A DNA stretch of 64,000 bases from Micromonospora_J zhanjiangensis (GTDB lineage Bacteria > Actinomycetota > Actinomycetes > Mycobacteriales > Micromonosporaceae): NCBI RefSeq assembly GCF_042650605.1, contig NZ_JBHSBN010000024.1, positions 1 through 64,000 on the forward strand, given 5' to 3'. Below the pieces are notes generated by a model. The model worked only from the letters and a program-made list of their open reading frames with translations, was not told the origin of the DNA and searched no databases. Below are positions 6,462 to 14,311 of the stretch, in pieces. Within the stretch, counting starts at the first letter, position 1. Every line of letters starts with the position of its first letter. A program made the translations under genes and the position numbers.

Positions 6462-9089
6462 TCAGCCCGCACCGAGACAGACGAACGCCGCGGCGGTGGC
6501 CCGCGCGGTGCCGTCGCCGGACGCGACGAAGGCCCGCTGCGCGTCGGCGAGCGCCCGCGCCGGCCGGGCGCCGGCCCGCATCCGCCGGTGCAGGTCCACC
6601 ATCAGCGCGATGGTCGGCTCGGCCGGCACCGGCAGCACGGTGGCGACCAGGCAGCGGGTGCCCAGGGCCAGCAACACCGCGGCGAAGCCCAGCACCTCGT
6701 CGCCGGGGCGTACCCCGGTCAATCCCGACTCGCAGGCGGACAGCACCACGCAGTCCGGCGGCCGGGCCACCCGCTCCCACTCGTAGGCGAACAGTGGACC
6801 GTCGGCGAGTTCCAGGGTGGAGAACTGCGGATTGTCGGCGCGGAACCGGCCGTGCGCGGCGATGTGCACCAGGCCGGCGCCGTCCAGCGCCTTGCTCAAC
6901 GCCTCGGCCGTGGCGTCCGCCCCGGTCAGCAGCCGGGCGCCGGGCAGGACCCCGGCCAGCCGGTGGACCTCGGCCCAGCCGGCCGGCAACCGTGGCCCGG
7001 CGGCCAGCACGGCCGCCCCGGTGGGCGCCTCCCGCCGGTCCGCCGCCAACCAGGCGGTGCTCGACGGGGCCACCGTCACGGCCCGGCCGGCGCAGGTCGG
7101 CAGGCCGGACCAGGCGACCGCGTGCAACGCGCCGACCGGGACGACCACCAGGTCCCGGTCGGCCAACTGCCGGCGTACCGGGTCGAAGAGTTGCCGGTCG
7201 AGCGCGGCCGCCGCGTGCACGGCACCGGCCCGCGCGGCGGCGGTGTCGCCGGTGGTGACCAGCCGGCGCAGGCCGAACCGGTGCCACCGGGCCAGGTTCA
7301 CCGCCTCGGCCAGCGGGCCCAGGTCGTGCAGGCTGGCCCGGCCGTCCCGGACCAGGACCGCCCGCAGCCGGTCGCCGTGCGCCACCAGTTCGATCAGCAC
7401 CCGCGGGCCGAGCCGCTCGGCCAGCCGGCGCACGCCGGGCGGGCGTACCACGTCCGTGCCGCCGGGAGCGCGGCGGGACAGGTCGCGGATGCGCTGCTCG
7501 AGCCGGGCCTGCCGGCCGCGCAGGGCACCGGCCGGCCGGCCGGCCAGCACCGCGTCCTCCAGCAGGCTGCTGACCAGCCGCAGTTCGGTCAGCGCCGCCA
7601 CCAGGTCCGGGTCGTCGGGCGGCAGCGCCGGGCGCATCCGCAACGCGTTGGCCCGCCACCGTTCCGCCCACGCCAGCACCCGGGCCGGCGCACCGGCCCG
7701 GACCGCGACGTCCAGCCCCTCGGCGGCCAGTTCCTGCCCGTACGCCCCGCTGTGCGCCCGCAGTTCGGTCGCGCCGAGCGAGGTCCGGTGCCGGTCCAGC
7801 ACGGCCAGCCCCCGGCGCAGCGCCCGGTCCGCCCCCGGGTCGTCGCCGGCCAGTCGACGGGACAGCGCCAGGGCGTACCAGCCCTGGGCGCGTCGGGGGG
7901 CGGTGCCCCGGCGGCGGGCCCCGGCGGACGCCGCGAACAGGGCAGCGGCCCGGTCGGCCCGGCCGCAGGCGGCGGCCAGCAGGCCGGCCTCGATCCGGGT
8001 GGTCAGCGCCGGGTCCGGCCACCCGGTGGCGTCGAGCTGGTCGGCGGTACGGATCATCGCCGTGAGCAGCGCCGCCGACCGGGTGCCGCGGCGGAACTCC
8101 GCCCGCAGCTCGACGTGCCGGGCGAACGCGGCCCAGGTGCGCCGGCCCTGCCGCCGGAACCGGTCCCTGGCCTGCGCGGCGGCTCGGGTGGCGGTGTCCA
8201 GGTCGGCGGCGAGCAGCGCGGCCCGGGCCCGGGCGAGCAGGGCCTCCGCGAGGTCGGAGGCCATCCCGCGGCGCCGCAGTTCGTCGATCGCCACCGTGGC
8301 GACCTCGACCGCCTCGTCGACCAGGGGCACCGACAGCAGCAGCTCGAACCGGTCCAGCAGCAGCGCGGGCCGGGGCACGGCGAGCCGCCGGTACTCCTCG
8401 TCGACGTCGGCGAAGCAACGCAGGGCGCCGGCGATGTCGCCGCGTTGACCGGTTGCGATCCCCCCGTTCCAGCGGGCGTCGGCCGCCGCGAGGTCCAGGC
8501 CGAGCTGGTGGAACACCGCCGCCGCCCGGGACAGGTCGTCGTCGGTGCCCCCACCGGCGCGCCGGTGCGCGTTGAGCAGCCCGCGGTTGTTGCGGGCCCG
8601 CGCCTCCAGCAGCGGATCACCCTCGCGCTGGGCGATCTCGATGGCGCAGCCGTAGTCGCGTACCGCCTCGTCGTACCGTCCGCAGAAGTGCAGCACGACG
8701 CCGCGCTGCATCCGGGCCCGTCCCGCGTCGGCGCCGGTGAGCTGGGGGAGCGCGGCGGTCACGGCACCCAGCGCCGCCCCGGTACGCCCGGCGTTGGCCA
8801 GCACGTAGCCGAGGCTCATCTGGGCCAGCGCACGGGTGCGCGGCGTGCCCGCGACCCGTACCGCGCGGCGCAGGTGCCGCAGCGCGCCGGGCAGGTCGTT
8901 GAGTTCGCGCAGGGCCAGGCCGGTGGCCCGCTCGGCGGTGGAGCGCTCGTCGTCGTCGACCCGGTCGGCGGCAAGCACCCGGCGGGCGATCGTGATCGCC
9001 TCGCCCGGATCCCGTTGGACCGCGTCGAGGGCCGTCTGGGCCGCCCCGCCGCCGGGACCGGTGCTGTCGGGCATGTCCAGAGAGTCCAC
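6462..9089 (-). CDS. TPR-CHAT domain protein (caspase-like peptidase family)
   Basis: 875 residues from a GTG at 9089, or 870 from the ATG at 9074. The first two thirds are repeated helical pairs of TPR type (ALRHLRRAVRVAG, AVRDYGCAIEIAQ, and similar). The last third is a CHAT domain with the His of VHIAAHGRF (about 746) and the Cys of VVLSACESG (about 786) in the order expected for this caspase/separase-related family, so it looks catalytically competent. No signal peptide is present, so it should be cytoplasmic. It is divergent from an exported S8 protease and a sigma factor, with a shared motif in the promoters. Known TPR-CHAT proteins act in regulated proteolysis and conflict systems; the substrate is unknown. 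Confidence 0.88.
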   Translation of the reverse strand: MDSLDMPDSTGPGGGAAQTALDAVQRDPGEAITIARRVLAADRVDDDERSTAERATGLALRELNDLPGALRHLRRAVRVAGTPRTRALAQMSLGYVLANAGRTGAALGAVTAALPQLTGADAGRARMQRGVVLHFCGRYDEAVRDYGCAIEIAQREGDPLLEARARNNRGLLNAHRRAGGGTDDDLSRAAAVFHQLGLDLAAADARWNGGIATGQRGDIAGALRCFADVDEEYRRLAVPRPALLLDRFELLLSVPLVDEAVEVATVAIDELRRRGMASDLAEALLARARAALLAADLDTATRAAAQARDRFRRQGRRTWAAFARHVELRAEFRRGTRSAALLTAMIRTADQLDATGWPDPALTTRIEAGLLAAACGRADRAAALFAASAGARRRGTAPRRAQGWYALALSRRLAGDDPGADRALRRGLAVLDRHRTSLGATELRAHSGAYGQELAAEGLDVAVRAGAPARVLAWAERWRANALRMRPALPPDDPDLVAALTELRLVSSLLEDAVLAGRPAGALRGRQARLEQRIRDLSRRAPGGTDVVRPPGVRRLAERLGPRVLIELVAHGDRLRAVLVRDGRASLHDLGPLAEAVNLARWHRFGLRRLVTTGDTAAARAGAVHAAAALDRQLFDPVRRQLADRDLVVVPVGALHAVAWSGLPTCAGRAVTVAPSSTAWLAADRREAPTGAAVLAAGPRLPAGWAEVHRLAGVLPGARLLTGADATAEALSKALDGAGLVHIAAHGRFRADNPQFSTLELADGPLFAYEWERVARPPDCVVLSACESGLTGVRPGDEVLGFAAVLLALGTRCLVATVLPVPAEPTIALMVDLHRRMRAGARPARALADAQRAFVASGDGTARATAAAFVCLGAG

Positions 9090-9109
9090 TGTGCCCGGCC
9101 GGCAGTCAA

Positions 9110-9126
9110 TGAACCTTTTTCAACCT
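9110..9126 (-). promoter_or_regulatory. outward-facing promoter/operator motif, copy 1
   Basis: Read on the minus strand towards the CHAT gene this is AGGTTGAAAAAGGTTCA, identical over 17 bases to the copy at 9185-9201 facing the other way. It contains two GGTT blocks 10 bases apart, one helical turn. If it marks a -35 region, transcription would begin near 9090, giving a leaderless or near-leaderless CHAT message from GTG 9089. Recognition by the sigma factor encoded at 10682 is inferred. Confidence 0.6.
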
Positions 9127-9184
9127 CCCCTTGCGCTCCGGCGTCGGCCGAGGTCGAAGACGCGGCTTGCGCACCGCGCGGTTC

Positions 9185-9201
9185 AGGTTGAAAAAGGTTC
9201 A
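9185..9201 (+). promoter_or_regulatory. outward-facing promoter/operator motif, copy 2
   Basis: AGGTTGAAAAAGGTTCA faces the S8 protease/sigma operon. It is the exact inverted partner of 9110-9126, separated by 58 bases. A-rich tracts are rare in this DNA, so the match is unlikely to be chance. The same motif in the same orientation and upstream position for both divergent units suggests co-activation by one factor. Confidence 0.6.
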
Positions 9202-9374
9202 ATGTCATCGCCGTCGGCGTGGCGGGCGTGTCGGGCGGCGTGTCGGGACGCCGTGTGTCGGTATTCGGTCGGCTGATTGACACCTGTCGACCCTTTGGAA
9301 GAATCGGCGAGGTAGGGGGAGACCGGCACCCAACCCACGGTGGGCGGGTTCCCTCCCCGGCCCATGGAGGACCG

Positions 9375-10685
9375 GTGTCTGACCAACCCTTCGTGCCGCG
9401 CCCGGTCGGCCGGCTGTCCCGACGGCGCCTGCTCGCGGTGTCCGCACTGGCCGCGGCGGCGGTGCCGCTCGGTGCCGGGCCACGACCGGCGCCGGCGCTC
9501 GGCGACGACACCGACGACAGCGCCTACCAGAAGGTGTTCGACGACGCGCTCGCCGCCGACAAGGACGTCCGGCGTTACCAGGTGCGGGGTCGGGAGATCC
9601 TCTACCGGCCCCGGCAACTGCTCGCCGCGGACACCGACGTCAAACGGGTGGCCACCTGGCTGCGGGAGCAGGGCCTGCCGCCGACGGTGGAGGGCCGCTT
9701 CGCCGGCGTCACCCGGCTGCTGTTCGCGACCGAGGTCGACGTGCCCGGCATCGTCACGAAGCTGCGCGACCCGCGCCAGTGGCCCGGCCAGTCGGTGCCG
9801 GCGGTCCAACCGCACCACGTGCTGCTCGGCCTGGGCAACATCATGGGCAACCCCGGCGGGCCGCCCCGGGTGGCCGCCCCGCTGGCGGCGCCGGACCCGG
9901 CCCGCTCGGGCGAGGGCGCGGGCGTCACCGTCGGCATCTGCGACACCGGCATCTGGCGGCTGGCCGGGAGCTGGCACCCGCTCTGGCTCGGCGGGGCGTA
10001 CCTGCCGGAGGTCGACGACGAGGACGCGCTCTACGTCTCCGCCGACCTGCTCGCACCGCAGGGCGGGCACGGCACCTTCGTCGCCGGCGTCGTCCGGCAG
10101 GCCGCCCCGGGCGTACGCGTCGACCCGGAGCAGGCGCTGAATCCCACCGGGATCGGCGACGAGTCGACGGTGGTGGCCGCCCTGGGCCGGCTCGGGCCGG
10201 ACGTGTCCGTCATCAATCTGTCCCTCGGTGGGTTCACCCTCGACGACCTGCCGTCGTTGCCGCTGGCCAACGCCGTGGCCGCCCTGCCGAAGACCACCGC
10301 CGTGGTCGCCGCGGCCGGCAACGCGGGCATCTCCCGGCCGGTCTGGCCCGCGGCCCTGGACCGGGTGCTGGCGGTCGCCGCCGCCACCGCGGACAAGAAC
10401 GGTGTCCGACCGGCGCCCTACAGTGGCTTCGGGCCGTGGGTCGACGCCTGCGCCCTCGGCGAGCGGGACAGCACGTACGTCGAGGGGGAACTGGTGCTGC
10501 CCGGCCGGCCGACCCGACTGTTCCACGGCTTCGCCACCTGGGCCGGCACCTCGTTCGCCACCGCACACGTCTCAGGGCGGCTCGCCGCCCTGATGACCAG
10601 CGGCGGTCTGAGCGCCGACGACGCCCGGCTGGCGCTGCTCGCCGCGCCGGTCTGGCAGCCCGGCTACGGCGTGCTGGTCCCGTGA
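9375..10685 (+). CDS. Tat-exported S8 (subtilisin-like) serine protease
   Basis: 436 residues from a GTG at 9375 that follows a GGAGGA ribosome site. The start GTG at 9219 would bury the signal peptide and is rejected. A Tat-like signal lies at about 14-35 (LSRRRLLAVSALAAAAVPLG). The catalytic triad is complete: Asp190 (GICDTGIW), His232 (GGHGTFVAG) and Ser393 (GTSFATAHVSG), with oxyanion Asn316 (AAAGNAG). Residues about 45-170 may form a propeptide-like region. It overlaps the sigma-factor gene by GTGA. The pairing with the CHAT gene and sigma factor suggests a regulated proteolytic system acting inside and outside the cell. Confidence 0.9.
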   Translation: MSDQPFVPRPVGRLSRRRLLAVSALAAAAVPLGAGPRPAPALGDDTDDSAYQKVFDDALAADKDVRRYQVRGREILYRPRQLLAADTDVKRVATWLREQGLPPTVEGRFAGVTRLLFATEVDVPGIVTKLRDPRQWPGQSVPAVQPHHVLLGLGNIMGNPGGPPRVAAPLAAPDPARSGEGAGVTVGICDTGIWRLAGSWHPLWLGGAYLPEVDDEDALYVSADLLAPQGGHGTFVAGVVRQAAPGVRVDPEQALNPTGIGDESTVVAALGRLGPDVSVINLSLGGFTLDDLPSLPLANAVAALPKTTAVVAAAGNAGISRPVWPAALDRVLAVAAATADKNGVRPAPYSGFGPWVDACALGERDSTYVEGELVLPGRPTRLFHGFATWAGTSFATAHVSGRLAALMTSGGLSADDARLALLAAPVWQPGYGVLVP

Positions 10686-11383
10686 GCGGCGGACCTGTCC
10701 GGCGGGGCGCCGAGCGGGACTCCGGTCCGGCGATCGACCCGGCGGTGACCGACCGGAGCACGACCAGCCTGGTCGCCGCCGCCGGGGGCGGGGACGAGTC
10801 GGCCTGGGCCGAGCTGGTCCGCCGCTACACCCCGCTGGTGTACTCGGTGATCCGGTCCTACGACCTGAGTCGCCCCGACGCGGCCGACGTCAACCAGACC
10901 GTCTGGTTACGCCTGGTCGAGCACCTCGACCAGGTACGCCAACCCGAGGCGCTGGCCGGGTGGCTGGCCGTCACCACCCGGCGGGAGTGCTACCGGATGT
11001 CCCGCCTCGGCCGGCGTACCCGGCCCGTCGACCCGTACGACGGCGCACTCGACGCGTACCACGGCTCGTGGGGCGCGGCGGACCCGGTCACGCCGGACGA
11101 GGAACTGCTCCGGGTGGAGCGGCAGCAGGCACTGCGCGAGGGCTTCGCCCAGCTCCCGTCGCGGTGCCAGGAACTGCTGGCCCTCTTGACGGCCGATCCG
11201 CCGGCGAGCTACCGGGAGGCGGCCGAGCGGCTGGGCGTACCGGTGGGTAGCATCGGACCGACCCAGGCCCGCTGCCTACGCCGGCTGCGCGACTGTCCCG
11301 CCCTGGCCGCCTACCGTGAGGTACGCCCGGCCGCCCGGACGAACGGGGGTGAGCGCGATGGAGCCGTGGCCGCCAACCGATGA
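10682..11383 (+). CDS. sigma-70 family (ECF-like) RNA polymerase sigma factor
   Basis: 233 residues. Its GTG start overlaps the protease stop (GTGA), giving translational coupling. Region 2 is visible at about 30-100 (AWAELVRRYTPLVYSVIRSY, VNQTVWLRLVEHL, WLAVTTRRECYRM). Region 4 at about 145-205 includes the recognition helix (SYREAAERLGVPVGSIGPTQ). No zinc-finger anti-sigma gene follows; instead a small protein gene overlaps its end by 26 bases. It probably directs transcription of its own cassette, perhaps through the duplicated motif at 9110 and 9185. Control by regulated proteolysis is possible, but that is inference. Confidence 0.88.
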   Translation: MSGGPVRRGAERDSGPAIDPAVTDRSTTSLVAAAGGGDESAWAELVRRYTPLVYSVIRSYDLSRPDAADVNQTVWLRLVEHLDQVRQPEALAGWLAVTTRRECYRMSRLGRRTRPVDPYDGALDAYHGSWGAADPVTPDEELLRVERQQALREGFAQLPSRCQELLALLTADPPASYREAAERLGVPVGSIGPTQARCLRRLRDCPALAAYREVRPAARTNGGERDGAVAANR

Positions 11384-11822
11384 CTCCGCGCTGACCGCGG
11401 AGCTGGGCGCGGCGCTGTGGGGCGCCGGACCGGTTCCGGAGGAGTTCCTCACGGCGGCGCTGGCGGCGTTCACCTGGCGGACGGTGGACGCCGAGCTGGT
11501 CCTCGCCGAGCTGACCTTCGACTCGGCGTGCGACGCGGAACCCGCCGGGCTGACCCGCTCGGCCGGTGCCACCCGGACCCTGTCCTTCCGCGCCGGCCCG
11601 GTCGTCCTGGAGATCGAGGTGAGCGAGGCCGGCATCGTCGGCCAGCTGTTCCCGCCCGGCGGTGGTCGGGTCGACGCCCGGACGGCGGCCGGCAGTTACG
11701 ACCAGGCGCCGGTCGACGAGGTGGGCTTCTTCTCGCTGGGGACCCCGCCGCCCGGCCCGGTCCAGATCCGGGCCCGGGCCGGCGGGTACGCGGTGGCCAC
11801 CCCCTGGGTCAGCCTGCGCTGA
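11358..11822 (+). CDS. small protein with carboxypeptidase-regulatory-like beta domain
   Basis: 154 residues from the ATG at 11358, which lies inside the 3' end of the sigma-factor gene. An acidic helical N-terminus (LTAELGAALWGAGPVPEEFLTAALAAF, in two pieces) is followed by a beta-rich C-terminal half (ILGVSEAG-like strands, GQLFPPGGGRVDARTAAGSY, GPVQIRARAGGYAVATPWVS) resembling the fold found beside CHAT proteins and sigma factors in other actinobacteria. There is no signal peptide or membrane span. Its position directly after a sigma gene that lacks a classical anti-sigma partner makes it a candidate regulator of that factor. Confidence 0.75.
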   Translation: MEPWPPTDDSALTAELGAALWGAGPVPEEFLTAALAAFTWRTVDAELVLAELTFDSACDAEPAGLTRSAGATRTLSFRAGPVVLEIEVSEAGIVGQLFPPGGGRVDARTAAGSYDQAPVDEVGFFSLGTPPPGPVQIRARAGGYAVATPWVSLR

Positions 11823-11832
11823 CCGGCGATCC

Positions 11833-11873
11833 GCCGGACGGCACACGCCGGACGGCACACGCCGGACGGCACG
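11833..11873. repeat. 14-bp tandem repeat, about three copies
   Basis: GCCGGACGGCACAC occurs twice in full (11833-11846, 11847-11860) and nearly in full a third time. It lies just after the small-protein stop codon and before the terminator hairpin. It is non-coding. Confidence 0.8.
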
Positions 11874-11880
11874 AGACGAC

Positions 11881-11917
11881 GCCGGGTCGTGGACCCCCCT
11901 TCGGTCCGCGACCCGGC
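11881..11917. terminator. hairpin between convergent genes
   Basis: A 15-base stem (GCCGGGTCGTGGACC at 11881-11895 against 11903-11917, 14 pairs plus one wobble) with a 7-base loop separates the protease/sigma operon from the convergent secreted-protein gene. It is a good factor-independent terminator for either strand. Confidence 0.75.
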
Positions 11918-11933
11918 GCTCGTCAGCGGTTCG

Positions 11934-12965
11934 CTACTGGTCGTCCTTACCGGCGCTGATCAGGTACTGCACGCCGCCGAGGTCGGCCCGCTTCTCGCCG
12001 GTGCTGTCCGGCCCGAACTGGGTCACCTCGAACGCGATCTCCTTGTCGGTGGGCGCCTGGGCCGAGAAGACGATCGAGAACTCCAGCCGCTCACCGGGGT
12101 TCAGCAGCAGGTTGCCCAGGACCGCCTTGGACGGTTCCAGCAACTCCAACTGGGTCTCGCCGACCTGCCGGACCTCCGTGCCGACCTTCCCGCCGGCCTG
12201 CCAGCGCTCGAACAGGTCCTTGCCGAGGTCCACGATCACCCGGCCGCCGATGTCCTGCAACGGCTGCTGGGCGGTGAAGACCAGGTCGCTGAAGGCCCGT
12301 TCCTTGAGCGCGTTGCCGATGGCGAACGGTCGCACGACCGGCTTGCCCGGCACCAGCCGCACCGAATCGACGTTGCGCCAGGCGATGTTGTTGTTGTAGC
12401 GGGTGTTGACGTTGATGTCCGGCCCCTCGACGGTCATCGGGTCGGTGCCGGACACCCACCGGGCCAGCAGGCAGAAGTGTCCCGGTCCGGGGACCCCGGT
12501 CCACGGGATCGTCACCGTCGTGACACCGGGGTAGATCACGGCGCCCACCGCGCCGATCGCGGTCCAGTTCGTCGGCCAGATCGCCCCGCCACCCGGCGTC
12601 GTCCGGTACAACCGCAGCGTGCCGGTGCTCGGTCCCGAGCCGTACGGGCCGGGGTTGCGCAGCTTGACGAAGACGTAGTTCGTCACGCCGACGATCGGGT
12701 TCTGGCTGACGGCGCATTCGATGGCGGTCGGGCAGACCTTGATGTCCGGGCTGGCCCACAGCGGGTTGTACGAGTGCGGCTGGACGCCGGTGTCGGCGGC
12801 GACGTCCTTGATGTACACGTCGGTGCGGTCCGCGGCGATGCTCTTCTCCGACCGCGCGGTGGCGGGCGCCGCGGTGGCCGCGGTGATCGTCAGCAGGCCG
12901 ACCAGCGCCGCACCCGTGAGCACGACGAACACCGTGCGCCGGACACGTTTTTCAAGATCGCCCAT
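11934..12965 (-). CDS. secreted protein of unknown function
   Basis: 343 residues from an ATG at 12965 with a GGAGGAG ribosome site. A basic start (KRVRRTV) and hydrophobic stretch (FVVLTGAALVGLLTITAATAA) form a Sec signal, with cleavage expected near residue 35. The mature part is beta-rich. It contains DRTDVYIKDVAADTGVQPH and a stretch resembling CARDB/Ig-like domains (NYVFVKLRNPGPYGSGPSTG, HFCLLARWVSGTDP) with a few Cys, then a C-terminal beta domain. No catalytic motif is visible. Some actinobacterial proteins of this style lie beside S8 proteases, but this one is convergent with the protease operon and separated by a terminator. Confidence 0.8.
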   Translation of the reverse strand: MGDLEKRVRRTVFVVLTGAALVGLLTITAATAAPATARSEKSIAADRTDVYIKDVAADTGVQPHSYNPLWASPDIKVCPTAIECAVSQNPIVGVTNYVFVKLRNPGPYGSGPSTGTLRLYRTTPGGGAIWPTNWTAIGAVGAVIYPGVTTVTIPWTGVPGPGHFCLLARWVSGTDPMTVEGPDINVNTRYNNNIAWRNVDSVRLVPGKPVVRPFAIGNALKERAFSDLVFTAQQPLQDIGGRVIVDLGKDLFERWQAGGKVGTEVRQVGETQLELLEPSKAVLGNLLLNPGERLEFSIVFSAQAPTDKEIAFEVTQFGPDSTGEKRADLGGVQYLISAGKDDQ

Positions 12966-13113
12966 GGCGGGCTCCTCCCATCGGACAGGCGCCGAGCGGT
13001 ACGGGTCCTGCGTACCGGGTCGGCGCGATGACGTCCTTCCAGAGCCGGCGACCGGGCCGGAAATACCGGCCACCGCACGCGGCTCCTTCAGATGACGAGA
13101 GAAGCGGCAAATA

Positions 13114-13944
13114 TTATCGAATTCGCGCCACCGCGCCGTAGACGGCGGTGTCGGCCGCGCTGGGTCGGGGCTGCACCTCGTCGTCGGCACGCCACTGCGC
13201 CACCGACGTGATGCCCGGCGCGACGAGTTCCGTCCCGCGCAGGAACCGGGCGAACTCGTCCCGACCGCGGAACTGGAACGGCACCCGGGCCCGGTTGTCC
13301 GCGTCGTTCACCGCCGAACTGGTCTCCGGCGGCATGTGGTCGTTGGTGGCGTGGGTGACGGTGAGGTAGCTGCCGGCCGGCATGGCGGAGACCAGCTTCC
13401 CGACCGCGCCGTACGGATCGTCCGCGTCGGTGAGGAAGTGCAGGACCGCCACCAGCATCAGCGCCACCGGCTGGTCCAGATCGAGGGTGGCGTGCAGGTC
13501 GGGGTGGGCCAGGATCTTCTCCGGCTCCCGCAGGTCGGCGTCCAGATAGCTGGTCCGGCCCTGCGCCGTGCTGGTCAGCAACGCCCGGGCGTGCACGAGC
13601 ACGATCGGGTCGTTGTCGACGTAGACGACGCGGGATTCCGGGGCGATCGCCTGCGCCACCTGGTGGGTGTTGTTCGCGGTGGGAATGCCGGTGCCGATGT
13701 CGAGGAACTGCCGGATGCCGGCCTCGCGGGTCAGATAGGTCACCGCCCGGCGCAGGAAACGCCGGTTCTCGATCGCGGCCGTGCGTACCGTCGGGAACGC
13801 GGCGGCCACGGCGTCACCGGACTCCCGGTCGGCGGCGAAGTTGTCCGCGCCGCCCAACCAGTAGTCGTACCGGCGGGCCGGATGGGCCACCGTCGTGTCG
13901 ATCCGCGCCGTCGCCGCGGCCTTGGCCGGCTGATCCTCGATCAC
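13114..13944 (-). CDS. SAM-dependent methyltransferase, DUF574 family
   Basis: 276 residues from a GTG at 13944. The family signatures are all present: TTVAHPARRYDYWLGGADNF near the N-terminus, the SAM motif FLDIGTGIPTANNTHQVAQ, then VVYVDNDPIVLVHARALL and VALMLVAVLHFL. This Methyltransf_19/DUF574 family is abundant in actinomycetes and several members are linked to secondary metabolism or gene regulation, but substrates are largely unknown. It stands alone, with a repeat-bearing 367-base region upstream. Confidence 0.9.
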   Translation of the reverse strand: MIEDQPAKAAATARIDTTVAHPARRYDYWLGGADNFAADRESGDAVAAAFPTVRTAAIENRRFLRRAVTYLTREAGIRQFLDIGTGIPTANNTHQVAQAIAPESRVVYVDNDPIVLVHARALLTSTAQGRTSYLDADLREPEKILAHPDLHATLDLDQPVALMLVAVLHFLTDADDPYGAVGKLVSAMPAGSYLTVTHATNDHMPPETSSAVNDADNRARVPFQFRGRDEFARFLRGTELVAPGITSVAQWRADDEVQPRPSAADTAVYGAVARIR

Positions 13945-14048
13945 CAGGTCTCCCGTCCGTCGTCGGTCCCGACGGTCCGGCTCTCGACCCCGGTGGTGCC
14001 CGCCGTCGGACCGCCATCGTACGTCCGTCCGGGTAACGGGGATTCCCC

Positions 14049-14112
14049 GACCACGACCCGACCCGACCACGACCCGACCCGACCACGACCCGACCCGACC
14101 ACGACCCGACCA
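14049..14112. repeat. 16-bp tandem repeat in the intergenic region 13945-14311
   Basis: GACCACGACCCGACCC is repeated almost four times without interruption (14049-14064, 14065-14080, 14081-14096, 14097-14112). It lies between the divergent methyltransferase and aminotransferase genes. Apart from this, nothing gene-like was seen in the 367-base gap. Such repeats can vary in copy number by slippage and could change promoter spacing. Confidence 0.85.
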
Positions 14113-14311
14113 CGAGCCGGGCCGGGCCGTGCCGTCCGGTCCGCGACGGCGCCGGACGACACGGCGGGCGTCGCTGCGCCGGAATGGTCACCGGCCCAGC
14201 GTCACGGATCCGCGCCCGGCATCGTTGGACAAACCGTGATTGATCGCCGGGTATCAACGTGAGCGCGACATCGGCCCCGTTTCGCATCCGCCGTCACCCT
14301 GAGGCGCACCG

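Noticed and set aside
9219..9374. N-terminal extension of the S8 protease from GTG 9219
   Set aside because: It would place about 52 Gly/Arg/Pro-rich residues ahead of the Tat signal, while GTG 9375 has its own ribosome site.
14049..14112. Origin of replication or iteron array
   Set aside because: The repeat is GC-rich, no DnaA-box-like or AT-rich region accompanies it, and no replication gene is nearby.
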